DNA from: Paraburkholderia sp.
GTDB taxonomy: Bacteria; Pseudomonadota; Gammaproteobacteria; Burkholderiales; Burkholderiaceae
Length of the DNA: 64,000 nt
Assembly (NCBI RefSeq): GCF_028283785.1
Contig: NZ_JAPWKB010000011.1
Coordinates: forward strand, 1-64,000
Reading direction: 5' to 3'
Shown here: piece by piece, positions 24,041 to 33,123 of the stretch
How positions within the stretch are numbered: the first letter of the stretch is position 1
Layout: every line of letters starts with the position of its first letter
Position numbers and translations under genes: made by a program
Notes under the pieces: model-generated
The model's database searches: none
Told to the model about the DNA's origin: nothing
Seen by the model: the letters and a program-made list of their open reading frames with translations, nothing else

Positions 24041-24193
24041 CAGGGCGATCCCTAATCCCGGGCAAAGCGCATTCCCGCCAAGCCGCTAAAGCCGTCGATA
24101 TGTTGGTCCCATAACAGAGCGGGCGTTTTAGGTCCGCTAATCTGCGCCAGCACCATTACGCTATTCCCTGAATAAAGCCATGAATCACGGGGC

Positions 24194-25045
24194 ATGCAAA
24201 ACGGCTCGGGGGATCTGATCAGCCTGTCGTTCGATAAAAGCCGCGAGACAAAGATGAGAAAAAGCGACCTCTATGCATCGACGAAAGCTTCGGTTGAAAA
24301 AGCCTGCGCGCTGGTTATCTACCATGTCCTCGGCACTCAGGGATTCGGCATGCTGGCGCGCGGCACGCTATGCCTGACGCATACGATGGAACCCGTGTTT
24401 CGCTCGGGACGACATTATCCCCGCGACGATCTCGCGGCGGCAGTGATACTTCCGGATCTCGGTTATCTCCGGTTTTATGCGGCGTCTGTCGCGCCTTATG
24501 TGATCCGCAATGCAATCAGCAATCCGGAAGCGGTGCATAAAGAAACCGAAAAACTGATCCGTAAGATTTTCGAATTCTTTGCGCGTCAAAGCCGTGTATT
24601 CGATGCGCTGCCTTCCGGGCACGCGGTGATTCCCCGCGATGCACAAGCGATCTTGCCGCCGCTCGAACCGTCGCGCCGTTTCTGGATTCTCGAAAGCAAC
24701 GGTCCACGACTTGCGTCGAATGAAATGGAATATCTCGAATGGGCGAATGCGTCGGATCAGATCGTGCGTCGATCGACGGTTGGCCGGCTTGAAATCTCGA
24801 CGTGCTTTTATGGCGTCGAAGAACTCGGCGACGGCACCGATCTGGAGCCGAAGCTGTTCGCGACCACGATCCGCCGGCAGCAATCCGATGTGGTGTCGCT
24901 GGTGCGCGATTACCGGAATCTGACGCATGCGTTCGCCGAGCATCTGCATCTGGTGTCGAGCTTGCGCGCGATGGCCGCGACTGGTGCATCGGAAGACGAA
25001 CTGATTGCGTTCGCGAACCGCGCGCAGGTGCCGAGCATCGTTTGA
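24194..25045 (+). CDS. Protein of unknown function, 283 residues
   Basis: No family is recognised. The sequence is soluble with no signal peptide. It has a conserved-looking first half (DLAAAVILPDLGYLRFYAASVAPYVIRNAISNPEAVHKETEKLI), an aromatic segment (FWILESNGPRLASNEMEYLEWANASDQIVRRSTVGRLEISTCFYGVEEL) and a helical tail. Either ATG 24194 or ATG 24254 (MRKSDLYAS) could be the start; neither has a strong ribosome binding site. It stands alone between the ModE-like gene and the convergent ferritin-like gene. Confidence 0.72.
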   Translation: MQNGSGDLISLSFDKSRETKMRKSDLYASTKASVEKACALVIYHVLGTQGFGMLARGTLCLTHTMEPVFRSGRHYPRDDLAAAVILPDLGYLRFYAASVAPYVIRNAISNPEAVHKETEKLIRKIFEFFARQSRVFDALPSGHAVIPRDAQAILPPLEPSRRFWILESNGPRLASNEMEYLEWANASDQIVRRSTVGRLEISTCFYGVEELGDGTDLEPKLFATTIRRQQSDVVSLVRDYRNLTHAFAEHLHLVSSLRAMAATGASEDELIAFANRAQVPSIV

Positions 25046-25124
25046 CGGTATTCGCGGTAGCGACGAATGCGATTCCGCGGTTTCAGCTTTATGCGGTTAT
25101 GCCGGGCCGTTCCGGCGCATGCGC

Positions 25125-25595
25125 TCAGGCCGTCGGCGCGGCGCCGGCTGTCGGCGCGACGGTGCCGGGACGGCGCAACATCTTGTCGACTTCGCCCGCG
25201 TGCATTTCTTCGGTGTGGATCATTTGCCGCGCGTATTCCTCGAGCGCGATCGAGCGTCCTTCGACTTGCGACAGCAGGTCGCGATACAGGTTGAGCGCGA
25301 CTTTTTCCGCCTCCAGCGATTCGCGCAGGATCGACGCGATATCGAACGTATGGGAGTCGAGCAACGGCCCGATTGCCAGCGACGGATAGGCGCCGAGCGT
25401 GGTGATCCACTCGCCGGCCTGCTGCGCGTGGAGCAGCGATTCGTCAGCCTGTTCCCTGAGCCACGAGACGATCGGAATCCGGCCGAAGCCGAACACGAGA
25501 AACGAGTAGTGCGTGTATCGCACGACGCCGACCAGTTCCGACTCAAGGATCTGGTTCAGGATCTCGACGACTCTGTTCTGATCGATCTCGGACAT
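25125..25595 (-). CDS. Ferritin-like (bacterioferritin-type) protein
   Basis: The 156-residue four-helix protein has iron-ligand patterns of the ferritin-like fold: E in NQILESELVGVVRYTHYS, EQADESLLHAQQAGEW (E..H), ESLEAEKVALNLYRD and the last helix ARQMIHTEEMHAGEVDKML (E..H). The haem-binding Met of true bacterioferritins could not be placed. It is probably an iron-storing or protective ferritin-like protein in the cytoplasm. The start follows GAGGAAC. The C-terminus is Pro/Ala-rich and short. An upstream 28-residue extension was rejected. Confidence 0.87.
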   Translation of the reverse strand: MSEIDQNRVVEILNQILESELVGVVRYTHYSFLVFGFGRIPIVSWLREQADESLLHAQQAGEWITTLGAYPSLAIGPLLDSHTFDIASILRESLEAEKVALNLYRDLLSQVEGRSIALEEYARQMIHTEEMHAGEVDKMLRRPGTVAPTAGAAPTA

Positions 25596-25793
25596 AGTTC
25601 CTCCACGGGGGGCGTATTGAGGAAGGCCGGGCGACGGCCGAAGCCGTCCATAGTGCGCCCGAACGGCGGCGCCGATCAAGCGGATGGGCTTTTGCGGCGC
25701 AGCATTGGCGGATGACGGCGATTCGCGCGGACGCTGTTTTGCTTGGGGTTTGCGCGGCTTTTGCGCGCCGCTGTTTTCTGCGAAGCGTGCGAT

Positions 25794-27107
25794 TCAGCCG
25801 ACCGTATGCGGCATCGACGCCCACGCCCGGAGCGCGTCGCGCAGTTCGTCGAGCACCGGCGACCAGTCGTCATGACGACGTGCGCGGAACAGCCGCGTGG
25901 ACGGATACCACGGACTGTCGGTGCGATCGGTCATCCAGCGCCAGTCGGTGCAGGTGGGCAGCAGAATCCAGACGGGCGCGCCCGTCGCGCCCGCCAGATG
26001 CGCGACCGAGGTATCGACGGTAATCACGAGATCGAGCGACGCGACGATCGCCAGCGTGTCGGTGAAGCTGGCGATCTCGGAGCCGAGCGGATGAAAGTCG
26101 ATATCGGCAGGTAGCGCGTCGACGTCGCGCGCGGGTTGTCCCTTTTGCAACGAAAACCACGTGACATCGGGATTGGACAGAATCGGGATTAGCCGGGTCA
26201 GCGCGATGGAGCGGTAACGGTCCAGTTCGTAGTCGGGATTGCCGCCCCACACGATGCCGACGCGCTTCTTGCGTACGCCTCCATCCCGCGATTGCGATAG
26301 CGATTGGGACGCGGACGCCGCATCCAGTCGCGCGCGCCAGCGTTCGACGGCGTCGGACGGCGCCGACAGATACGGCATCGCGATCGGCAATGCATCGAGC
26401 GTGAGCGGCAAATGTTCCGGCGCGCGCAGCATCCGGCACCAGAAATCGTAGCGACCGGGCGGCAGGCCGGTCCATGCTGCATGAACCCCGGAAGCGCGAC
26501 GCGCGATATCGCCGAGCGCCGCGTCGACCCACACATCCACGATCGCACCGCGCCGGTGCAACCAGTCGGCGATCCGCAGGAACTGCAACTGGTCGCCCAA
26601 ACCTTGCTCGCCGATCAGCAGAAACCGGCAGCCCGCGACCGCTTCGCCATGCCATTCCGGAGAATCCGGCCGCACGAGATCGTGATTCGCCGCAAGCCGC
26701 TCGTGCCATCTGTAATGCGCCCAACCGCGTTCGAATTCGCCCACACGTAACAGCGCGGCGGCCAGATTGAACTGTAAGTTGGCGTCGTGGGGCAGCAGCG
26801 CGGCGGCTTCGACGCTGTGCCGGTACATGTTCGCGAAGTCGCCGAGCATGTTGAATGCATACGATGCATTGTGGTGTAGCGCCGCACTGTCGCGGTCGAG
26901 CGCGATTCCTTGCAACGCGACGTCGGCGGCGGTGTCGAACACGTGGTATCGGTTCAACGCGTAGGCCAGCGCGTTCAGCGCGGCCGGATCGTGACCGAAA
27001 ACGGCGCGAATCCGCGCGACGACCGGCAGCACGCGGGCATTCGCGGTCGCGTCCGCAATCAGCGCGTCGAGCGTCTGAGTCAGAGATTGGGGCATGTTTT
27101 TTGACAT
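25794..27107 (-). CDS. TPR protein with GT9-like glycosyltransferase domain
   Basis: This 437-residue protein has an N-terminal TPR array (about 15-150; ALNALAYALNRYHVFDTAADVALQGIAL, ANLQFNLAAALLRVGEFERGWAHYRWHERL). A heptosyltransferase-like domain follows, with FLLIGEQGLGDQLQFLR, VGIVWGGNPDYELDRYRSI and DLVITVDTSVAHLAGATGAPVWILLP, the nucleotide-sugar end of the GT9 fold. TPR-GT fusions of this design occur in protein O-glycosylation and surface polysaccharide loci. No partner gene is nearby, so the acceptor is unknown. A Ser/Gln-rich linker (ASASQSLSQSRDGG) lies between lobes. Confidence 0.88.
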   Translation of the reverse strand: MSKNMPQSLTQTLDALIADATANARVLPVVARIRAVFGHDPAALNALAYALNRYHVFDTAADVALQGIALDRDSAALHHNASYAFNMLGDFANMYRHSVEAAALLPHDANLQFNLAAALLRVGEFERGWAHYRWHERLAANHDLVRPDSPEWHGEAVAGCRFLLIGEQGLGDQLQFLRIADWLHRRGAIVDVWVDAALGDIARRASGVHAAWTGLPPGRYDFWCRMLRAPEHLPLTLDALPIAMPYLSAPSDAVERWRARLDAASASQSLSQSRDGGVRKKRVGIVWGGNPDYELDRYRSIALTRLIPILSNPDVTWFSLQKGQPARDVDALPADIDFHPLGSEIASFTDTLAIVASLDLVITVDTSVAHLAGATGAPVWILLPTCTDWRWMTDRTDSPWYPSTRLFRARRHDDWSPVLDELRDALRAWASMPHTVG

Positions 27108-27597
27108 TTGCAGCGCGATTTCGTGATGTGTAGCGATCTGACAACCACAACCGGCCGCGTGAAGTGCGCGTTTTCAGCGCAGGGAGATTGTTTTCAACGT
27201 AACAGTCACCAGATGAGGTGTCTGCCGGACAAATCCGAACCTGAGGAGGCCGTGTGAACGCGTGTGAACTAAAAAGCCGTGTGCGATCAAAGGGTCATCG
27301 AAAGTTTCGCAAAGGCTTGGATCTGGAAAATTTCACGATGACGCGTCGGTTTACGGGAAAGAAAACCCTAGAGAAGGTAGAATGTCGGGCTTTGCTCAAT
27401 CGAGCGCGCCCAGTTCACGGATCCGGCGAGCCCTCAGGGTGCCTGCCGCGGCCAATTCCATTCTTTTCGTCATACCGAATTCAGCACGTCGGCCTTTTCG
27501 GGGCCGGAGCACCGGTATGACGCGTGCGCGCGTCCGGGGCACCAGTCAAACGTAGTCGGCCGGTTTCGAGGCCGAATTCAGTAAGGAGTAGCAGTTG
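27108..27597 (+). promoter_or_regulatory. 490-bp leader region of the sigma factor gene with two GGCC hairpins
   Basis: No secure gene lies here. Two similar hairpins stand close to the start: CGGCC/GGCCG (27490-27506) and TCGGCC/GGCCGA (27556-27575), the second just before AAGGAG (27583-27588). Both are edged by GAATTCAG. A GTG frame at 27254 (GAGGAGG just upstream, 88 codons) may be a leader peptide but looks random. No strong sigma-70 promoter was found. Confidence 0.4.
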
Positions 27598-29556
27598 ATG
27601 GCAAGCGGGGCACAACGAACGGTGGCAGATACGGGAGCAGCGACGAACGGCGCGCGCGGCGGTAAGGGTGCGGTGCCTGCGGCTCAGGCGGATTCGGCAA
27701 CTGATGCAGGCGAACGCCGCCAGCAACTGCGCGAACTGATCCAGTTGGGTCGTGAGCGCGGCTATCTGACGCACGCGGATATCAGCGACCATTTGCAGGG
27801 GAATTTCGCGGACACCGCTGCAATGGAAAGCATCGTCCGTACGTTCGCGGAAATGGGCGTCACGATCTACGAACAGACGCCGGACGCCGAAGCGCTGTTG
27901 TTGCGTGAAGGTTCGGCGGCGGCGTCGGACGATCAGGCCGACGAAGAAGCCGAAGTCGCGCTGTCGACGGTGGACTCGGAATTCGGCCGTACGACCGACC
28001 CGGTGCGTATGTACATGCGCGAAATGAGCTCGGCGACGTTGCTCACGCGTAAGGAAGAAGTCGAGATCGCCAAGCGCATCGAAGACGGCCTCGCGAACAT
28101 GGTGCAAGCCATCGTCGCGTGCCCGTCCACGATCGCGACGATTCTCGAAATGGCCGACCGCGTCGCGAGCGAAGAAATCCGCATCGACGAACTGGTCGAC
28201 GGTCTGATCGAAGATGGTCTGTCGGAAGCCGAACCGGTCGTCGAAGCCGCTGTGGTCGAAGAAGCGCCGGTCGAGGAAGAAGCGTCGGAAGAAGACTCGA
28301 ACGACGAAAACGCCACCGCGCAAGCGAACGAAGCGAACCTCGCGCAACTGCGTGACGAGTGCCTGAACCGCTTCGCCCGCGTCGCGACGCACTTCGAATC
28401 GATGCGCGAAGCGTACACGGCGGCTGGCGCCGAGTCGCCGGCATTCCTCGCCGCGCAAGCCGAAGTCAGCGAAGAACTGCGCACGATCCGCTTCACCGCG
28501 AAGGTCATCGAGCGCCTGTGCGCCGACGTCCACGCAATGGTCGAAGAAGTGCGCGCGGTCGAGCGTCAGATCCTGCAATTGATGGTGGACCGTTGCGGCA
28601 TGCCGCGCGACGAATTCATCAAGGTGTTCCCGGGCAACGAAACCGATCTGACGTGGGGCCGCGGCCTTGCCGCCACTTCGCGTGCGTATGCCGAAGCAAT
28701 CGGCCGTAGCCTGCCGGATCTGGAAGCGCATCAGCAAAAGCTGATCGACATCCGCACCCGCGCCGTGCTGTCGCTGCCGGAACTGAAGTCGGTCAATCGC
28801 CGGATGCTGACGGCTGAGCGCCAGATGCGCCAGGCCAAGCATCAGATGACGCAGGCCAACCTGCGTCTGGTGATCTCGATCGCGAAGAAGTACGTGAATC
28901 GCGGCCTGCAATTCCTCGATCTGATCCAGGAAGGCAACATCGGCCTGATGAAGGCGGTGGACAAGTTCGAATATCGTCGCGGCTGGAAGTTTTCGACGTA
29001 CGCAACGTGGTGGGTCCGTCAGGCCGTCACGCGCGCGATCGCCGACCAGGCGCGCACGATCCGCGTGCCGGTGCACATGATCGAAACGATCAACAAGCTG
29101 AATCGTATTTCGCGCGAAATCCTGCAGCGCACGGGTAAGGAAGCCGATCCGGCAACCCTGGCCGAGCGCATGGAAATGCCGGAAGACAAGATCCAGAAGA
29201 TCATGAAGATCGCGAAGGAACCCGTGTCGATGGAAACGCCGATCGGCGAAGACGGCGACACGAACCTGGGCGACATGATCGCCGACGGCGACACGATGTC
29301 GCCGGCCGACGCCGCTTTGCACGAAAGCCTTCGCGCGACCGTGCGTGCGGTGCTGGAAGATCTGACGCCGCGCGAAGCGAAGGTGCTCCGTATGCGCTTC
29401 GGCATCGACATGGCAACCGACTACACGCTGGAAGAAGTCGGCAAGCAGTTCGACGTGACGCGCGAGCGGATTCGCCAGATCGAAAGTAAGGCGATGAAGA
29501 AGCTGCGTCATCCGAGCCGTGCCGACAAACTGAGCGCGTTTCTCGGCGAACGTTGA
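27598..29556 (+). CDS. rpoD: RNA polymerase primary-type sigma-70 factor (RpoD paralogue)
   Basis: The 652-residue protein has all four sigma regions. Region 1.1 is at about 40-110 ([26 protein letters not shown]) and region 1.2 begins at [11 protein letters not shown]. The non-conserved region has a strongly acidic stretch ([19 protein letters not shown], about 222-240). Regions 2.1-2.4 include [20 protein letters not shown] and [19 protein letters not shown]. Regions 3 and 4.2 end with [19 protein letters not shown]. The start ATG 27598 has AAGGAG nine bases upstream; a TTG one codon earlier is less likely. It is not next to dnaG, so it is probably the second RpoD known from Paraburkholderia genomes rather than the housekeeping copy. 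Confidence 0.93.
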   Translation: MASGAQRTVADTGAATNGARGGKGAVPAAQADSATDAGERRQQLRELIQLGRERGYLTHADISDHLQGNFADTAAMESIVRTFAEMGVTIYEQTPDAEALLLREGSAAASDDQADEEAEVALSTVDSEFGRTTDPVRMYMREMSSATLLTRKEEVEIAKRIEDGLANMVQAIVACPSTIATILEMADRVASEEIRIDELVDGLIEDGLSEAEPVVEAAVVEEAPVEEEASEEDSNDENATAQANEANLAQLRDECLNRFARVATHFESMREAYTAAGAESPAFLAAQAEVSEELRTIRFTAKVIERLCADVHAMVEEVRAVERQILQLMVDRCGMPRDEFIKVFPGNETDLTWGRGLAATSRAYAEAIGRSLPDLEAHQQKLIDIRTRAVLSLPELKSVNRRMLTAERQMRQAKHQMTQANLRLVISIAKKYVNRGLQFLDLIQEGNIGLMKAVDKFEYRRGWKFSTYATWWVRQAVTRAIADQARTIRVPVHMIETINKLNRISREILQRTGKEADPATLAERMEMPEDKIQKIMKIAKEPVSMETPIGEDGDTNLGDMIADGDTMSPADAALHESLRATVRAVLEDLTPREAKVLRMRFGIDMATDYTLEEVGKQFDVTRERIRQIESKAMKKLRHPSRADKLSAFLGER

Positions 29557-29571
29557 GCCGCCACGGCTCAA
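29553..29571 (+). terminator. Possible terminator overlapping the sigma factor stop
   Basis: TTGAGCCG, loop CCA, CGGCTCAA form an 8-bp stem that includes the TGA stop. No T-tract follows, so it may be a weak or factor-assisted terminator. Confidence 0.4.
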
Positions 29572-29844
29572 CCGGCAGCGCGTCCGGCCTCGGGCGCGCT
29601 GAAGTGAAGGCGCCCGCCCCAGGCCGGGCGCGCTTCACCGGTTCAAAACCGCTTCGGTCCGCGCGTCACCGATGACGCGCGGCGCGGTGCTTCACTTCCT
29701 CCGCCGTCCGCTCCGTTTCAGCCGTTCCCGTCGTCTTTCATGCTGTCGCCGGCTTGAGGTTCGCTCAAGTTCTCCGGCTTTTCTGCCGTCATTCCAGACA
29801 TCGTTTCCGTTATCTGTTTGCGCGATGTGTCGCGTCGTTTGCGT

Positions 29845-31017
29845 ATGAAATCCCTTTTGTCGTTGTCGCCCGCGCTTGGCGCGTTGATCGCTGCTGCCGT
29901 TCTGTCGGCGTGTTCTTCTGCGCCGTCGGAGAAATCCGCGTCGGTGGCGGCGGTGCGCTATACGGGACCGGCCATCACGCTTCGCACGACGCCGGCCAAC
30001 GCCGCGAGCGCGAACATGACGGGCGCGACCGCCACGGCCGCGCTCAACGTCAGCGCGACGCTCGCCGCGAACGCATCGGCGCAACCTGCCGTCAACCCGA
30101 CCCTGAACGCCACCGGTGACGCCGCGCTCGCGTATCTGAACGCGCGTCGTCGGGAAGTTGGCCTGAAGCCGCTTGCGTTCGATCCGGACGTCGCGGCGGC
30201 CGCCGCGTCGCACGCGCGCTATCTGGTGCTGAACGGCGCGCACGGCCACGACGAGATCGTCGGCGCGGCGGGATTTACCGGGCCGGATGTGACGTCGCGC
30301 GTGCGGCGTCACGCGACGGTCGCGATCGGCGCGGGCGAGGTGTTGTCGGTGGTGGGCGGCGCGCAGGACATGAGCGTCGAAGCCGCGGTTCAGCAGATTT
30401 TCGCGTCGCCGTATCACCGGGGCGCCATGCTGTTCGACTGGGCGCGCGCGGGCGTTGCGGCGGATGGTCGCAGCGTCGCGCTGCAAACCGTGGCTGACAG
30501 CGCGGCCCAAGCGACGCCGCGCAATCCGACGCAACACGGCGCGCAATCCGTCACGGTCATCGATTTCGCTGATATCGCCGATCCGTTGCCTGACACGCAA
30601 CTGGTCGCGTGGCCGTACGACCGTCAGCGCGACGTGCCGCTTTCGTGGACCGACATCGAGCAGCCTGACCCAATGGGCCCCGGCTCCGGTTACTTCGGGC
30701 AGGACGTCGGCTTTCCGATTACGCTGTCCGGCGGCCCGAACGCGCATATCGTGTTGCGTTCGGTGGACTTGCGCGACGCGCGCGGACATCGGGTCGCGTG
30801 CCATATCGCGCCGTTGACCGCCGCCGACACCGCGCGCAACACGGCAATCTGCACGCCTTACCGGCCGCTCGCAGCCGGGACGCGCTACACGGTTCACGCG
30901 CAAGGGGCGTTGACGCAAGCCACCTTCGCCGACGCGCCGTTCGATCTCCAATGGAGCTTCGAGACGCAGGCGTCGCCCGCGAAACCGTCGTCGGGCACGC
31001 TGACAGCGCGCAACTGA
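29845..31017 (+). CDS. CAP/SCP-domain lipoprotein
   Basis: This 390-residue envelope protein has a lipoprotein signal (AAVLSACSS, Cys about 23). A low-complexity Ala/Thr/Asn segment follows (about 45-90). The CAP (cysteine-rich secretory protein, SCP/PR1) domain spans about 95-235, with GDAALAYLNARRREVGLKPLAFDPDV, ASHARYLVLNGAHGHDE and ASPYHRGAMLFDWARAGV. A C-terminal beta-rich region (about 255-380; GSGYFGQDVGFPITLSGG) resembles the extra domain seen in larger bacterial CAP proteins. The ligand or substrate is unknown. ATG 29845 gives an N-terminus suited to a signal peptide. Confidence 0.85.
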   Translation: MKSLLSLSPALGALIAAAVLSACSSAPSEKSASVAAVRYTGPAITLRTTPANAASANMTGATATAALNVSATLAANASAQPAVNPTLNATGDAALAYLNARRREVGLKPLAFDPDVAAAAASHARYLVLNGAHGHDEIVGAAGFTGPDVTSRVRRHATVAIGAGEVLSVVGGAQDMSVEAAVQQIFASPYHRGAMLFDWARAGVAADGRSVALQTVADSAAQATPRNPTQHGAQSVTVIDFADIADPLPDTQLVAWPYDRQRDVPLSWTDIEQPDPMGPGSGYFGQDVGFPITLSGGPNAHIVLRSVDLRDARGHRVACHIAPLTAADTARNTAICTPYRPLAAGTRYTVHAQGALTQATFADAPFDLQWSFETQASPAKPSSGTLTARN

Positions 31018-31132
31018 GCGCGCGCAGCGCCGTAACGCCCTCAAACCTCCAATCCCCTGCGCGCGAAGCATTGCGCCGCCACGCCCAACTGGACTAGATT
31101 TCGGTGTCCCCCTTTTTCGCCGGAACCGTTAC

Positions 31133-32050
31133 GTGGCCGACCGTCTGGAACTCCTTCGGGTTTTTTGCATCACCGCCGAAGCCCGCAGCTTCCGCGAAGC
31201 CGCGGCACGCCTCGGCGTATCGCCGCAAGTCGTTTCGCGCGCGATCAGCGAACTCGAAAGCCGCTTCGGCGAGTCGCTGTTTCATCGCAATACACGCAAC
31301 ATGCAGATCACCGCGTTCGGTGAGCGCCTTGCGCAGCAAGCCGCCGAAGCGGTCGGCTCGATCGATTCGATCTTCGGGATGACAACCCGGAAAGCGGCGT
31401 CGAGCTATGCCGGCGTCGTCCGCTTGACGGTGCCGGGCGCGATCGGACGCATCTGCATCGTGCAGGCGCTGCGCGCCGATCTGCTCGCGCATCCGGAAAT
31501 TCAACTGGACCTGCGGCTCTCCGACCAGCTCGCCGACGTAGTCGATGAACAGATCGACATCGGCGTGCGGATCGGGCGACTGGCCGACAATCGCTTCGTC
31601 GCGAAAGCCGTCGGCAAGGTCTCGCTGCATGTCGTCGCTGCGCCGTCGCTGGTGCAGCGCGCGCGGCCGGTCGCCACGCCCGCCGACCTGCACGACGCAC
31701 CGACCAGCGCGCTGATCGACCGAAGCTCCGGCCGTCCGTGGCCGTGGGTGTTTCGCGGCGAACAGCCGTTCATCCCCAACCGCCCGTCCTTCATCACCGA
31801 CGACCCCGAAGCCGAATGCGCAGCCGCGTTGAGCGGCCTCTGCTTCGCGCAAATGCCCGGTTATCTCGCAATTCCGCATCTGCAGGCCGGCCGCCTCGTC
31901 TCCGTCGTCGATGCATGGGCGCCGAAGCCGTGGACGCTCTACGTGTATCGCGCGCGCCGGATGCCGACGCCGCCGCGCGTGCGCTTTATCTTCGACCGGC
32001 TGGTGGAGATCATGGCGCAGCCGCAATGGCTGCCGTATATCGCCGCATAG
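31133..32050 (+). CDS. LysR-family transcriptional regulator
   Basis: The 305-residue protein has an N-terminal winged helix (1-60; LLRVFCITAEARSFREAAARLGVSPQVVSRAISELESRFG). A periplasmic-binding-like effector domain follows (about 90-300). It starts at GTG 31133. Its DNA-binding helix is typical of the CrgA-like LysR branch. It lies upstream of and in the same direction as the SDR gene, with 205 bp between, rather than divergent as is usual, so control of the SDR is plausible but unproven. Confidence 0.92.
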   Translation: MADRLELLRVFCITAEARSFREAAARLGVSPQVVSRAISELESRFGESLFHRNTRNMQITAFGERLAQQAAEAVGSIDSIFGMTTRKAASSYAGVVRLTVPGAIGRICIVQALRADLLAHPEIQLDLRLSDQLADVVDEQIDIGVRIGRLADNRFVAKAVGKVSLHVVAAPSLVQRARPVATPADLHDAPTSALIDRSSGRPWPWVFRGEQPFIPNRPSFITDDPEAECAAALSGLCFAQMPGYLAIPHLQAGRLVSVVDAWAPKPWTLYVYRARRMPTPPRVRFIFDRLVEIMAQPQWLPYIAA

Positions 32051-32255
32051 GTTCGCGTACCGACGCATCGACATCGAACATCGCCCAGCCCAACCCGGAT
32101 TGATCCAGAATCCGGCTTTCTGAAATCCTCACTCGTTCATTTACCGGATCAATCCCCGGTGCAACACTGACAGTCATCCGGTCACGCATCGCGGCAAGCC
32201 GCAGCGAAGGCGCCGGCACCATCGTCAGCTGTTTTCGAACTTCGAGGAGCATCAA

Positions 32256-33002
32256 ATGAGCACCAACATTGCAAACAAGGTTGTCGTGATCACCGGCGCC
32301 AGCAGCGGTCTCGGCGAAGCGACCGCCCGTCATCTGGCCGCGCAAGGCGCGCGCGTCGTGCTGGGCGCACGCCGCACCGACCGGCTCGACCGGCTGGTGG
32401 CGGAATTGAAGGAAGCCGGTCAGCATGCGATCGCGGTCACCACCGACGTCGCGAAGCGCGACGACGTCGAGCGACTGGTGGCGACGGCGGTGGAAACCTT
32501 CGGGCGCGTCGACGTGCTCGTCAACAACGCGGGGACGATGCCGCTTTCGCCGCTGTCGAAGCTGATGGTCGACGAATGGGATCGCACCATCGATATCAAC
32601 ATCAAGGGCGTCCTGTACGGCATCGCCGCCGTGTTGCCGCGCTTCGAGGCGCAAGGCAGCGGACACGTGATCAATATCGCGTCGGTGGCGGGGCTGAAGG
32701 TGTTTGCGCCGATCGGCAGCGTCTACAGCGCGACCAAGTTCGCGGTGCGCGCGCTGTCCGAAGGGCTGCGCAGCGAAGTCGGCGGCAAGATCCGCACGAC
32801 GATCATCTCGCCGGGCGCGGTCGAATCGGAATTGCAGAACCATAGTTCGGATCCCGACACGTCGGCGATGGTCCAGTCGTTCTACGAGGCCAACCAGATT
32901 TCGTCGGACTCCGTGGCGCGCGCGATCGCGTACGCGATCGATCAGCCGGACGACGTCGATATCAACGAAATCGTGTTGCGTCCGACCGCGCAGGAGTTCT
33001 GA
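32256..33002 (+). CDS. Short-chain dehydrogenase/reductase
   Basis: This 248-residue classical SDR shows the cofactor motif [14 protein letters not shown] (TGxxxGxG, about 11-24), NNAG (about 90), the catalytic Ser in [10 protein letters not shown] and the YSATK Tyr-Lys pair (about 155-159). GARRTDRLD after strand 2 (basic residues) suggests NADP. It resembles YdfG/oxidoreductases of broad alcohol or 3-hydroxy acid range. GAGGAG precedes the ATG at 32256 by seven bases. The substrate is not predictable. Confidence 0.93.
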   Translation: MSTNIANKVVVITGASSGLGEATARHLAAQGARVVLGARRTDRLDRLVAELKEAGQHAIAVTTDVAKRDDVERLVATAVETFGRVDVLVNNAGTMPLSPLSKLMVDEWDRTIDINIKGVLYGIAAVLPRFEAQGSGHVINIASVAGLKVFAPIGSVYSATKFAVRALSEGLRSEVGGKIRTTIISPGAVESELQNHSSDPDTSAMVQSFYEANQISSDSVARAIAYAIDQPDDVDINEIVLRPTAQEF

Positions 33003-33123
33003 ACGCCGCTCGCGGCAGGTTTGCGGTCCAACCGGACGGCGGCGCAAGTCGCCGTCCGGTTTGCTTTTCCGGCGGGTGGCACGAGGTTTGCGTAGATAGT
33101 TCCGATCGAAAAACGGGGCATCC

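Noticed and set aside
27254..27520. Leader gene of 88 codons before the sigma factor
   Set aside because: It has a good GAGGAGG but random-looking composition and no conserved feature; kept only as a note in the leader region.
27481..29571. 696-codon minus-strand frame opposite the sigma factor
   Set aside because: Shadow of the sigma factor gene; no domain and biased composition.
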